A stretch of DNA of 38,314 bases from Cyclobacteriaceae bacterium HetDA_MAG_MS6 (GCA_019192485.1 JAHCMJ010000007.1:1-38314); one strand, 5' to 3'; numbered from the stretch's first letter, positions 18,299 through 26,881 are shown. The notes: a model not told the origin generated them from the letters alone. Translations and numbers: made by a program.

Positions 18299-18704
18299 CT
18301 TTTTGCTCACTTGGACTGCCACCATTCAAGTATCAGGGTGGGAGGTATTTACCGATACTCGCTTCAAATGGCAATGGGCCGAGGAGTTGGGAGCAAAAGT
18401 TGAGATCCCCGTTTTCGGTGAAAGAATAAAAGAGCTGGAAGGCAAGGAGATCACACTTACCGGGTATTACCTACCATTGGAACTGGGTGGTGAGCGGATC
18501 ATTATATCTAAGTATCCCTATGCTTCTTGCTTTTTCTGTGGCGGTGTGGGGCCCGAATCTGTAGCTGAGGTAGTACTCGATTTTGGGCATGCTTCCTTTG
18601 TCGGAGATGAGCTGATCACCGTCAAAGGGCGACTAAAACTTAATGAAAATGACTTTGAGAGCTTAGTTTTCATTTTAGAAGATGCCAAAATCGTTCAATC
18701 ATGA
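18282..18704 (+). CDS. Exported protein with CFFCG motif (copy 1)
   Basis: The 140-residue protein has an N-terminal signal peptide (about 1-19) and a small beta-rich domain. The conserved stretch YASCFFCGGVGPESVAE contains C83 and C86. The flanking strands (GKEITLTGYYLPL and DELITVKGRLKLN) look like an OB-fold. A paralogue with the same motif is at 24497-24946 near the second palindrome. The Cys pair could bind zinc or be redox active. It belongs to a Bacteroidota family I cannot name with certainty. The signal peptide places it in the periplasm. It overlaps the next gene by 4 bases. Confidence 0.65.
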   Translation: MFLLVSFLLTWTATIQVSGWEVFTDTRFKWQWAEELGAKVEIPVFGERIKELEGKEITLTGYYLPLELGGERIIISKYPYASCFFCGGVGPESVAEVVLDFGHASFVGDELITVKGRLKLNENDFESLVFILEDAKIVQS

Positions 18705-19112
18705 GGAAATTTCTACTGATCGCAGGGGTAGTTGCGTGTACCAGCTCAAATGATGAAAGGCTACTTACGAAAAGCACTGATATTCATGATCTGGCAATCA
18801 AGACCGGTAAGCGTGTGAGCGAAAAGATCCAGACGGTCGCCACTCATACCGAGCAGCTCGATGAGCCATTGAAATCACTTTTAAGAGATTCTGTTATGGT
18901 ACTGACCAAAGACTACGCTTACTGGGAATCTACCATCATCGAAGTAGGGGGTCATGAACAACGAACAACACGACCATGTCGGACATCATCATCACGATCC
19001 CTTACCAGACCTTACAGCAGAGCTGATATTGGACATTCAAAAAGACTTAAGAGCTCGAATAGATCAACTCAATATTCGCGCTCAAAAATTACTAGACACA
19101 CTTGAAAAATAG
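18701..19112 (+). pseudogene. Frameshifted lipoprotein with His-rich tail
   Basis: The frame starting at 18701 has a short lipoprotein signal with lipobox VVAC (C13) and a helical domain (about 25-85). After the run of five G at 18947-18951 it continues in a nonsense-like, Ser/Arg-rich frame to 19105. Skipping one base at the G run continues as NNEQHDHVGHHHHDPLPDL and a helical end to 19112, five bases before the GTPase gene. The second frame alone has an ATG at 18954 (52 residues). A metal-binding His-rich tail fits the zinc context. This may be a true mutation, a phase-variable G tract or a sequencing error. Confidence 0.6.
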
Positions 19113-19117
19113 ATGGA

Positions 19118-20341
19118 ATGAACCTATTAAAGAAAAAGAAAAAGCTTCCTGTTACGGTACTTAGTGGTTTTTTAGGAGCTGGCAAGACCACCTTACTTAA
19201 TCATGTGCTCAACAATCGAGAAGGACTCAAAGTCGCGGTGATTGTGAATGACATGAGTGAAGTCAACATCGATGAAAAGCTCATTGCTAATGGGGCCAAA
19301 CTCTCCAGAACGGAGGAAAAACTGGTTGAGATGAGTAACGGCTGTATCTGTTGTACTCTCCGAGAGGATCTGATGATTGAAGTAGAGCGGTTAGCCAAAA
19401 TGAAAAAGTTTGATTACCTGCTTATCGAAAGCACGGGCATCTCTGAGCCGATTCCAGTGGCCCAAACTTTTAGTTTCGCCACGGGAGATGAGCTGTATGA
19501 CCTCACACAATTCAGTCAATTGGATACTATGGTCACGGTGGTGGACGCGTTCAATTTCTTCAAGGATTTTGGGAGTGCCGATACCATTCTTAGTAGGGAA
19601 ATGACCGATGATCTTGAAGATGACCGCTCTATCGTCAATCTACTAACCGATCAAGTTGAGTTTGCTAATGTGATCATTCTCAATAAATCTGATCTTGTCA
19701 CAGAAAGTCAGTTAGGCGTTTTGGAAAAGATACTTTATAAGCTAAATCCTACTGCTAAAATTATTCGCACCTCACACAGCAAAATTGATCCGAAAGAGAT
19801 ACTCAATACGGGATTGTTTGATTATGAAGTAGCTGAACAATCAGCAGGATGGCAAAAGGAATTGGAATTAGCGCAAAAAGGAATCGGCCACAGTCCGGAG
19901 ACCGAAGAGTATGGGATCAGCTCCTTCGTATACCAAAATGCGAGGCCTTTCCATCCACAAAGATTTTTGGAGTATGTAAGCCAAAATTTTCCGTCTACCA
20001 TTATCAGAAGTAAAGGGATATTCTGGATCGCATCTCGTCCTGATAAGGCGGTGCTCTGGAGTCAAGCTGGAGGTTCGCTGAAAGCCGAAATATACGGTAG
20101 ATGGTGGGCCAGCGTGCCCATGAAGCAACGTGCTATGAGTGAATCTTATCTTGAGAATCAAAGAGAGATTCAAAAGAAATGGAACCCAAAATGGGGCGAT
20201 CGAATGAATGAGCTAGTACTCATCGGGCAGGACATGGATAAGAAAAAGATCATCGCTGATCTGGACAATTGCCTGTTGACAGACATCGAGGTTGTTGGTA
20301 TGGAAGCCGGTAATGGGTTTCAAGATGATTGGCCAATATGA
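19118..20341 (+). CDS. COG0523 (CobW-like) GTPase, probable zinc metallochaperone
   Basis: The 407-residue G3E GTPase has P-loop GFLGAGKT (17-24), the metal-site motif GCICC (75-79), switch motif ESTGISEP (104-111) and NKSD (189-192). A CobW C-terminal domain occupies about 290-390. Proteins of this family deliver metal ions to client enzymes, and one branch is linked to zinc limitation through Zur. The acidic insert at about 160-172 and the length near 400 residues fit the longer zinc-linked forms. The next gene's ATG (20338) overlaps its stop codon. The operon holds a second, shorter paralogue. Confidence 0.9.
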   Translation: MNLLKKKKKLPVTVLSGFLGAGKTTLLNHVLNNREGLKVAVIVNDMSEVNIDEKLIANGAKLSRTEEKLVEMSNGCICCTLREDLMIEVERLAKMKKFDYLLIESTGISEPIPVAQTFSFATGDELYDLTQFSQLDTMVTVVDAFNFFKDFGSADTILSREMTDDLEDDRSIVNLLTDQVEFANVIILNKSDLVTESQLGVLEKILYKLNPTAKIIRTSHSKIDPKEILNTGLFDYEVAEQSAGWQKELELAQKGIGHSPETEEYGISSFVYQNARPFHPQRFLEYVSQNFPSTIIRSKGIFWIASRPDKAVLWSQAGGSLKAEIYGRWWASVPMKQRAMSESYLENQREIQKKWNPKWGDRMNELVLIGQDMDKKKIIADLDNCLLTDIEVVGMEAGNGFQDDWPI

Positions 20342-21003
20342 AGCTACTTACATCCATTCCATTTGTAAAACCAAAACCTAAAATTCCACGACAGGTCATC
20401 AGCACCTCGTGGCTGGATCGATGGGAAATACTAAAAGATGATGTCAACTTGTTTTGCTGGAAGCGAGTGTTTGAGCCCAGTATTCTGGCTTACTTAAAAG
20501 ACTTGCTAGGCCATAATCCTAAGTCGATTCGGCTATCTGTCAACCAAGCAAATATTCCTAATCAAATAGAGAGAGTCAGCGCTCACTGGGACCAGTACTC
20601 GACAGTTGATGGTCAGCCTTTTTGGAAAGATATCTCGTATATTGTTAGCGATTTTCTTGATTTTTCAGATAGTGGCATTGGTACCATGCATTTGAGGATT
20701 ATAGAAGACAATGCTTGCACCAAATTTCATACAGATGGATATCCGCTAAGGTTGTTTACGACCTATACGGGAAAAGGTACAGAATGGCTTCCGGAAAAGG
20801 CAGTCAACCGGACGGCTCTCGGCACTGCAAATGAGGAGATTGTGAAGGATCAGAGTCAGATTCACCAAATGGTGGCGGGTGAAGTAGGTATTTTAAAAGG
20901 TGAGTTGCCCAAGAGGAGAAAATCGATAAAGGGCATTGTCCATCGATCACCAGAGATTAGTCAAACTAGTGAGAAGCGTATCATTTTACGAGTAGATTTA
21001 TGA
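20338..21003 (+). CDS. DUF1826 family protein (copy 1)
   Basis: The 221-residue protein is placed in DUF1826 by [29 protein letters not shown] and VHRSP. The ATG at 20338 is chosen because it overlaps the GTPase stop (ATGA). A TTG 9 bases upstream is possible. H131, D133, H202 and, 12 residues on, R214 are spaced like the HxD...H...R signature of 2-oxoglutarate/Fe(II) dioxygenases, and the second copy in the window keeps them. I infer, but cannot show, such a fold. It sits between two COG0523 GTPases and overlaps the second by 4 bases. Confidence 0.88.
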   Translation: MKLLTSIPFVKPKPKIPRQVISTSWLDRWEILKDDVNLFCWKRVFEPSILAYLKDLLGHNPKSIRLSVNQANIPNQIERVSAHWDQYSTVDGQPFWKDISYIVSDFLDFSDSGIGTMHLRIIEDNACTKFHTDGYPLRLFTTYTGKGTEWLPEKAVNRTALGTANEEIVKDQSQIHQMVAGEVGILKGELPKRRKSIKGIVHRSPEISQTSEKRIILRVDL

Positions 21004-21977
21004 AGTTAAAACCTGTCCATATTATCACCGGATTTTTAGGAGCTGGAAAGACCACTTTTCTCAATCATTTTATCAAGGAACGACTTCCGGAAAGAATTTT
21101 TGTTATAGAAAATGAATGTGGCTCTACCAATGTGGATGGTGGGCTTGTCATGGCCGGTGTGGAAGAGGTGGTGGAGCTAAGCGCTGGCTGTCTGTGCTGC
21201 TCACTGGCAGATGGTTTACTAGATGTGCTCGCAGAAGCACACAAGCAAAGAGATCAATACGATCGAATGATTATTGAAACGACCGGTATAGCCGATCCAT
21301 CATCTATTGTTCAGGTATTTTTGGAAAATCCGGCTGTGGAGAAAGCGTACGAACTACAGCAAGTGATCTGCCTGGTGGATGCCGACCAGGTAGAGGAGTG
21401 GTTGAAAGAAGCGGAAGAGGCACTTCGCCAAGTTGCTGTAGCTGATGTGTTGCTGATCAATAAGATCGATACTGTTTCTCAAGGTAAGCTGACAAGGGTA
21501 CTTTCGGTACTCAACGGGATCAATCCACAGGCTAAAGTCTTCACAGGTGAAAATGGAAACTTTCCTATTTCGGAAATCATGAGCATTGGAACAGTAAAGC
21601 CAGAAACAGTCGAGCCCTCCGTAACCAAATCCGAAGGTCATCAACATGAGCACGGAGAAAATAACAGCCATAAGATCACAACTTTTACCCTTACTTTCCC
21701 TAGTCCATTAGACCTCAACCACCTACAGATGGACCTGAACCGCATCGTGCATCTATATCGTCATCAGGTTTATCGGGTAAAAGGGTTTATTGCTATACCA
21801 AACTATCCAAATCGTGTCATTCTGCAGTCCGCTCGAAGTACTTTCATTGCTACAGACGGTACCCCCTGGGAAGATGAAGAAAATCGGGATGGCAAGCTGG
21901 TTTTTATCGGTCGTGGATTGAAAAAGGAGGCTTTTGAAAGAATGTTTAATCGGCATTTGGTGGAGTACGAGACCTAA
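21000..21977 (+). CDS. COG0523 (CobW-like) GTPase with His-rich linker
   Basis: The 325-residue G3E GTPase has P-loop GFLGAGKT (11-18), metal motif CLCC (64-67), ETTGIADP (93-100) and NKID (154-157). A His-rich linker, EGHQHEHGENNSH (212-224), is the classic metal-holding loop of zinc-linked members, and a CobW_C domain follows from about 228. It overlaps the DUF1826 gene by 4 bases. Together with the longer GTPase it probably forms a pair with different client proteins. Confidence 0.9.
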   Translation: MKLKPVHIITGFLGAGKTTFLNHFIKERLPERIFVIENECGSTNVDGGLVMAGVEEVVELSAGCLCCSLADGLLDVLAEAHKQRDQYDRMIIETTGIADPSSIVQVFLENPAVEKAYELQQVICLVDADQVEEWLKEAEEALRQVAVADVLLINKIDTVSQGKLTRVLSVLNGINPQAKVFTGENGNFPISEIMSIGTVKPETVEPSVTKSEGHQHEHGENNSHKITTFTLTFPSPLDLNHLQMDLNRIVHLYRHQVYRVKGFIAIPNYPNRVILQSARSTFIATDGTPWEDEENRDGKLVFIGRGLKKEAFERMFNRHLVEYET

Positions 21978-22004
21978 ATAGACTTTAACACTGGACTCCA
22001 AACG

Positions 22005-24209
22005 ATGAAAGGGCCATTAACTCTATCGCTGGTTTTAACCTGTTCGCAAGTGCTATGGAGTCAAGAAGACCAAAACTTTTCACCACCAGACAAAGCTCCT
22101 ACTGTTACGGCTCAAAAGGTTCAGGAAGCAATCAAAGTGGATGGTATACTTGACGAATCTTCCTGGCAAAGAGCAGAAGTGATTACCGAATTTTTTCGGA
22201 TGGAGCCACGGCAGGGAGGAGATTATTTACATGATACAGAAGTCCGATTGATTTACGATGAAAAGAATTTGTATGTCGGAGCTTTTTGCAACGACTCCCT
22301 CGGCAAGAAGGGTATTCGCGTTCAAGATTTGAGACGGGATTTTAGCTGGGGTGAAAATGACATCTTCCTCGTACAGCTTGACCCCCAGAACCTGAGGCAA
22401 TACTGTGTATCATTCCAAACAACACCTCATGGCAACCAAAGGGACTTACAAAGTTTCAACGATCGAAATACGGACAATGACTGGAATGCCTTGTGGTCGG
22501 TTAGAACTCATCGTACTGATTCCGGCTACTATGCGGAGTTTGCCATTCCTTTTAAATCGATTAGATATGAGGAGTCCCGCGATGGCATATCCCCGACTTG
22601 GGGAATTACATTCAGCCGGTTAGCCCGTAGAGATTATGAACAAACGGTGTTTCCTGCTATACCGCAATCATTTTCTCCTTACCGCATGACCTACGCTGCC
22701 AGTTTGGAAGGGCTAGAGTTGCCAGAGCCAAGTGCCAATGTTCGCATCGAACCTTATTTGTTGTATCAGTATGACAACATCGAAGAAGGAGAATCAAACA
22801 TGTCTAATGGTGATGTGAAACTAGGAGGGGACGTAAAGTGGGCCATTAGCTCGCGTTCGGTACTTGATCTCACCTTTAATACGGATTTTGCACAAGCCGA
22901 TGTGGATAGGGCCGTAAACAACCTCGAAAGGTTTAATATTTTCTTTCCTGAAAGGCGACAATTCTTTTTGGAGAACTCAGGTATTTGGGCGGGAGCAAGT
23001 AATGAATCTGTCATACCCTTCTTTAGCCGAACCATAGGGCTACAAGGGAATTTCAACGCAGCACCTGCTCGTATTGATGTAGGTGGACGCTATACCATGA
23101 GAAATGAAGACCGAGCAATTGCCGGACTATACATTCGCCAGGCTGAGACTGCTAATTCGCCAGCGGCAAACTTCGGGGTTGCACGCTACCTTCATAATTA
23201 TGGTAATGAAAACAACATTGGTGTGATGCTAACTCACCGCATGGATGAACAATCCAGTGAGCTGGGTGTGCAGCAAAGTGACAACACGACCCTGACCATT
23301 GATGGATTTGTGCGCCCCAAGGATACCTGGAGTATTTCCTATATGATCTCAGGATCACGTGACAACTCTGATGACACACTGGGAGTCGCTAGTCGAATCT
23401 CTTTGAAAAACCGGACAAATCAATATTATCTAGGATATATAACGGACTTGGTATCAGAACAGTACAATCCCGATATGGGATTTGTTTTTCAGAAAAATGT
23501 GGTTCGACATAGTCCGGGTGGATACTACATCTGGCGACCCAAAAACATTCCCTGGATCAGGCGATCAGACCCAGGAGTGTTTTTTAACTTGAATCATGAT
23601 TTTAAAGATCTTGGGCAGTTTCAACAAGCCAATATTTATATCTTCCCCGTGTACACTTGGTTTAAAGACAACAGCTTCATCGAGATCTCATTTACTCCTA
23701 CTTGGCAAAACATCAATTTTGATTTTGATCCTTTGGGTATCCAGATTGAGCAAGGAAATTACTTCTATACGCGGTATTTGATCCGATACAATACAGATCG
23801 GTCAAAAAGATGGTCAGCAGGCGCAAATTATGACTTTGGAAGGTTTTATGATGGATCTAGGAAGACGATGTCATTCAACAGCAGGCTAGCACCTATCCCG
23901 CATGTAGCCTTTACCTTTGATTATGAGCGAAACGAACTCAGGAAAATGGGCTTTGAAAATCAAAACCTGAATACAGATTTAATTACCGTAGGTTCACGTT
24001 TTGCGCTAAACCCAAGAGTGCAATTATCCGCTTTTTACCAATACAACACGTTCGATGAACAGGGTAGGTGGAACGTACGTACTAGCTGGGAATATCAACC
24101 GCTATCCTTTATCTATCTGGTTTTCAATGATACGCAGATTGATGGATTGGACGAGCCTTTTCAAGAGCAGCAGTTTATCGGAAAGGTGACTTTTTTGAAG
24201 CAGTTTTAA
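22005..24209 (+). CDS. DUF5916 outer-membrane protein with CBM9-like domain
   Basis: The 734-residue protein has a signal peptide (about 1-20). A carbohydrate-binding family 9-like beta-sandwich (about 35-210) follows, with IKVDGILDESSWQRA and YAEFAIPFKSIRY. The remaining 500 residues (DUF5916) are rich in alternating aromatic and polar beta strands and end in Phe (KVTFLKQF), as expected of an outer-membrane barrel. It follows the second GTPase after 27 bases and closes the operon. The family has no settled function. A place in a zinc-linked operon suggests a surface role in metal or ligand uptake, which is only an inference. Confidence 0.88.
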   Translation: MKGPLTLSLVLTCSQVLWSQEDQNFSPPDKAPTVTAQKVQEAIKVDGILDESSWQRAEVITEFFRMEPRQGGDYLHDTEVRLIYDEKNLYVGAFCNDSLGKKGIRVQDLRRDFSWGENDIFLVQLDPQNLRQYCVSFQTTPHGNQRDLQSFNDRNTDNDWNALWSVRTHRTDSGYYAEFAIPFKSIRYEESRDGISPTWGITFSRLARRDYEQTVFPAIPQSFSPYRMTYAASLEGLELPEPSANVRIEPYLLYQYDNIEEGESNMSNGDVKLGGDVKWAISSRSVLDLTFNTDFAQADVDRAVNNLERFNIFFPERRQFFLENSGIWAGASNESVIPFFSRTIGLQGNFNAAPARIDVGGRYTMRNEDRAIAGLYIRQAETANSPAANFGVARYLHNYGNENNIGVMLTHRMDEQSSELGVQQSDNTTLTIDGFVRPKDTWSISYMISGSRDNSDDTLGVASRISLKNRTNQYYLGYITDLVSEQYNPDMGFVFQKNVVRHSPGGYYIWRPKNIPWIRRSDPGVFFNLNHDFKDLGQFQQANIYIFPVYTWFKDNSFIEISFTPTWQNINFDFDPLGIQIEQGNYFYTRYLIRYNTDRSKRWSAGANYDFGRFYDGSRKTMSFNSRLAPIPHVAFTFDYERNELRKMGFENQNLNTDLITVGSRFALNPRVQLSAFYQYNTFDEQGRWNVRTSWEYQPLSFIYLVFNDTQIDGLDEPFQEQQFIGKVTFLKQF

Positions 24210-24472
24210 ATCCACTTCTCTTTAAGGTCTTTGTATTTAGTTCTTCCAATAGGGATGAATTTTTCATTGCTAAGTCCAGCCATGTATTTGCTTCCGGATG
24301 CTACGGTTATTTCTTTTATCTCAGACATCTTCACCAGATAAGATTTATGGATGCGATAGAAAGTAGGGGACAACAGCTGCTCCAGTTTTTCGAGTGATTT
24401 ATCATGAAGCTCTTTTGTGCCATCGACCAGAAAGAGTTCGGTGTAGGTGTGTCTGCTTAGTCGATTTTTGGA
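24206..24472 (-). pseudogene. Truncated LytTR response-regulator remnant
   Basis: On the minus strand an 88-codon open frame without a start encodes the last two thirds of a LytTR DNA-binding domain. Recognisable parts are YTELFLVDGTKELHDKSLEK, FYRIHKSYLVKM and FIPIGRTKYKDLKEKW. A stop (24473-24475) closes the frame upstream. The first strands of LytTR and any receiver domain are missing. Its end overlaps the end of the DUF5916 gene tail to tail. It is most likely the leftover of a regulator deleted during rearrangement. Confidence 0.75.
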
Positions 24473-24496
24473 TTACGGCAACCTCAGCATTACAAG

Positions 24497-24946
24497 CTAT
24501 TTTCTGTCATAGACTTCGGCTTCCTCAAAAATGTAATTGCAATGATACACATCCTGTCGGTTCAATTTTAATATTCCCTTGATTGTCACGATCTGATCCA
24601 TCTTGAACCTCGGATGGCCCGATTTCAGTTTTAATTCGACAATAGATTCAGGGCCACCATTGCCACAGAAAAAGCAAGAAGAGTATGGATTTCGGGACAG
24701 GATGAAAATGCCCTCACTTGGATTAATAACTAGTATATGGCCTTGGAGAAATACTTCTTTTCCCTGTAAGGCCTTGACTGATGATCCAAAGTGCGGGTAG
24801 TAATAATATGCGTCCAATTCCTTGCTGTAGCGATCTGTGAAATTCACATCCTCCAAGGTTTCCCAAGTGATTTTCGCTTGCGAAACACCTTCAATGGTTG
24901 CAAAAAACAATGGGAGGATTAGTAATTTCAATATATGCCGGTTCAT
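24497..24946 (-). CDS. Exported protein with CFFCG motif (copy 2)
   Basis: The 149-residue protein starts at the ATG giving MNRHILKLLILPLFFATIEG, a good signal peptide. A start 25 codons upstream would spoil it. The motif SSCFFCGNGGPESIVEL contains C91 and C94, and the flanking beta strands match the paralogue at 18282-18704 (GKEVFLQGHILV and DQIVTIKGILKLN). This copy also has the N-terminal block ITWETLEDVNF and a Tyr-rich stretch. It is divergent from the dCTP deaminase gene, with the palindrome at 25038-25052 between them, so it may share control. Confidence 0.72.
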   Translation of the reverse strand: MNRHILKLLILPLFFATIEGVSQAKITWETLEDVNFTDRYSKELDAYYYYPHFGSSVKALQGKEVFLQGHILVINPSEGIFILSRNPYSSCFFCGNGGPESIVELKLKSGHPRFKMDQIVTIKGILKLNRQDVYHCNYIFEEAEVYDRK

Positions 24947-25037
24947 AAGTGAGTCGATCGAGAAAACGATCTTGTATATCATTGATAGAGAATTCATCTG
25001 CGAATTTGCGTAATACTTCAAAGATTAGCGAACTCAA

Positions 25038-25052
25038 TGCAATATTGTTGCA
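25038..25052. promoter_or_regulatory. Fur-family (probable Zur) box 2
   Basis: TGCAATATTGTTGCA is a 7-1-7 inverted repeat with one mismatch against box 1. It sits between divergent genes: 59 bases before the dCTP deaminase gene and 91 bases before the CFFCG gene. It could regulate both. Confidence 0.75.
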
Positions 25053-25111
25053 TTTGTATTTTCAATATTACATTTGCTCACAGTTTTAAATAGTGAATGC
25101 TTCTTTAGTAA

Positions 25112-25651
25112 ATGATATTAAGCGGACTTGAAATAGCAGAAAGGATGGGGAAGGATATAGATATTGATCCTTACCATTCGGACCAACTCAATCCCAATAG
25201 CTATAACCTTCGATTACACCAGGAATTGATGGTGTATGACGATCCTGTTTTAGACATGAAAGTGGAAAACAAAGCCTCAAAGCTTACTATTCCTCTTACT
25301 GGGTTGAGACTGGATCCTGGGAAGCTTTATCTGGGTCGTACTGTAGAATATACACGTACTGACCATCTGGTTCCAATGCTCGAAGGTCGAAGCAGTATTG
25401 GCCGGCTAGGAATGTTCGTGCATGTTACAGCTGGTTTCGGTGATGTTGGCTTTAGTGGATTTTGGACCTTGGAAATCTTTGTGGTGCAACCTCTTATCAT
25501 CTATCCAAACGTTGAGATTTGTCAGATATATTACCATCATTTAGATGGGGCCTACAGGAACTATCAAAGTGGGAAGTATCAGAATAATTCTGGTATTCAG
25601 CCAAGCAAGCTTCATGAAGATTTCGTGCAGGATAAGGTTATTCCGGACTAG
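25112..25651 (+). CDS. dcd: dCTP deaminase (Dcd family)
   Basis: The 179-residue enzyme deaminates dCTP to dUTP for thymidylate synthesis and belongs to the dUTPase/Dcd trimeric fold. The family motif EGRSSIGRLG is at 91-100, with R93, S94 and R98 matching known active-site positions. HVTAGFGDVGFSGFWTLE follows with probable catalytic E121. The end has the usual KYQ...G...S..HEDF. Dcd enzymes do not need zinc, whereas dCMP deaminases do. Control by a Zur-like box would make this a zinc-sparing copy. It is followed after 27 bases by a DUF1826 gene. Confidence 0.92.
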   Translation: MILSGLEIAERMGKDIDIDPYHSDQLNPNSYNLRLHQELMVYDDPVLDMKVENKASKLTIPLTGLRLDPGKLYLGRTVEYTRTDHLVPMLEGRSSIGRLGMFVHVTAGFGDVGFSGFWTLEIFVVQPLIIYPNVEICQIYYHHLDGAYRNYQSGKYQNNSGIQPSKLHEDFVQDKVIPD

Positions 25652-25678
25652 TACCATAAGCAAACTTTAAGATTCATC

Positions 25679-26314
25679 ATGGAAACAACGGTAACAGTTA
25701 AAAATTGGGAAATAGGAGACAACTCTTCCGTATTAAAGCGTATCCATGACCGCGAATTGAACATCGTTCTTTTCGAAAGAGACATAGCAGCGCTGAAGCA
25801 TGAAATAACTAACTTAATCACAAGAGATATTGAATTCAGGGCAAGTGGAGACCTTGATGCTGTTTTGACCGCTATTGGCCGAGCAAGTGACCTTAATGAT
25901 TTTCCGCTAATAAAAGGTGACCTAGAAAGTCTTCTTCATCTTTTCCTTGAAGTAACAGAAACGAAAAGCTACCGGTTGTTTTTTGCTACTATTAGTAGCA
26001 ATATGTGTAGAAAATTTCACACGGACATCAATGATTTGAGGATGCTATGTACCTACGAAGGGCCTGGGACTTTATGGCTTACTGAGGACAATGTAAATCA
26101 GGCGATGGACAACTGTGGTGAGGCTGAAGAATGTTTAGTGATAGATGAGAGTCGGATTCAACAAGCTAATACAGGTACTGTTGTCATTTTGAAGGGAGCT
26201 ATCTATCCGAAAAAGGGTACAAAACCGATACTGCATAGAAGCCCCACCATCGAAGAGAATAGTGAAAAAAGAGTTTTGCTACGTATCGATACCGATAATT
26301 TTGCCAGTTTTTAG
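25679..26314 (+). CDS. DUF1826 family protein (copy 2)
   Basis: The 211-residue DUF1826 protein has CRKFHTDINDLR (110-121), CTYEGPGTLWL (124-134) and LHRSP (185-189). H114, D116, H186 and R198 are spaced as in copy 1 at 20338-21003 (His to His 72 versus 71, His to Arg 12 in both). The N-terminal halves of the two copies are poorly similar, so they diverged early or serve different partners. It lies between dcd and yidD in the unit that starts at box 2. The 2-oxoglutarate/Fe(II) dioxygenase idea is an inference from these residues. Confidence 0.88.
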   Translation: METTVTVKNWEIGDNSSVLKRIHDRELNIVLFERDIAALKHEITNLITRDIEFRASGDLDAVLTAIGRASDLNDFPLIKGDLESLLHLFLEVTETKSYRLFFATISSNMCRKFHTDINDLRMLCTYEGPGTLWLTEDNVNQAMDNCGEAEECLVIDESRIQQANTGTVVILKGAIYPKKGTKPILHRSPTIEENSEKRVLLRIDTDNFASF

Positions 26315-26353
26315 ATATGTGAGTCAACTCACAGACGATAAAATGATTGTAGG

Positions 26354-26605
26354 TTGAAGAAAATACTCAGATATCCAGTTATAGCTGCCATACGCTTTTA
26401 TCAGATAGGTATTTCCCCCTACTTCCCGGCTTCATGTCGACATCAGCCTACGTGCTCGCAATACATGATTGATGCGATTAATGAATGGGGGCTTGGAAAA
26501 GGACTTATTCTGGGAATGAGGAGACTTTCGAGATGTCATCCTTGGGGAACTCACGGGTATGACCCGGTTCCGAAAAAGCGAAACAATACGAATAACAGGT
26601 TTTAG
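26354..26605 (+). CDS. yidD: YidD-type membrane protein insertion efficiency factor
   Basis: The 83-residue protein matches YidD from its first residues: AIRFYQIGISPYFPASCRHQ, PTCSQYMIDAI and CHPWGTHGYDPVP. The start is a TTG, as no in-frame ATG fits. YidD is a small amphipathic inner-membrane-associated protein that helps Sec/YidC insertion and is usually found beside rpmH, rnpA and yidC. Here it stands 39 bases after a DUF1826 gene in the palindrome-controlled unit, an unusual place suggesting a second, conditionally expressed copy. The three conserved cysteines could bind metal. Confidence 0.88.
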   Translation: MKKILRYPVIAAIRFYQIGISPYFPASCRHQPTCSQYMIDAINEWGLGKGLILGMRRLSRCHPWGTHGYDPVPKKRNNTNNRF

Positions 26606-26612
26606 CATACCT

Positions 26613-26690
26613 ATGCTAACCAAAAAATGGACAGTAATCGTACTTAGTGGATTTCTGAGAGCCAGAAAAATAACCTTCTTAGATTTCTGA
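26613..26690 (+). pseudogene. Remnant of a third COG0523 GTPase
   Basis: A 25-codon frame reads MLTKKWTVIVLSGFLRARKI and ends after TFLDF. It aligns with the N terminus of the 19118 GTPase ([18 protein letters not shown]), but the P-loop glycines are replaced (GFLRARKIT) and a stop follows. It must be a decayed duplicate. A further 40-codon frame with no known similarity (26693-26815, MKATPKGLHYSSQ...) follows before the third palindrome. Confidence 0.7.
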
Positions 26691-26849
26691 TTATGAAAGC
26701 AACACCTAAAGGGTTACATTATTCAAGTCAGTTTCAAAAAAAAACTTCATTTCAAGACTTAAAATGTGTGTTTTCAAAAATAGAGAATGCCTTTTCATGG
26801 AATTTTAATAGTTGACTTGAAGTTATAATAGCTGCGATAATGCTATTAT

Positions 26850-26864
26850 TGCAACAATATTGCA
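26850..26864. promoter_or_regulatory. Fur-family (probable Zur) box 3
   Basis: TGCAACAATATTGCA is a 7-1-7 inverted repeat with one mismatch against box 1. It is 17 bases before the TTG start of the MerC-domain gene, so it probably overlaps the promoter and would block transcription when bound. Confidence 0.75.
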
Positions 26865-26881
26865 TTTACAATTGAAGAGAA

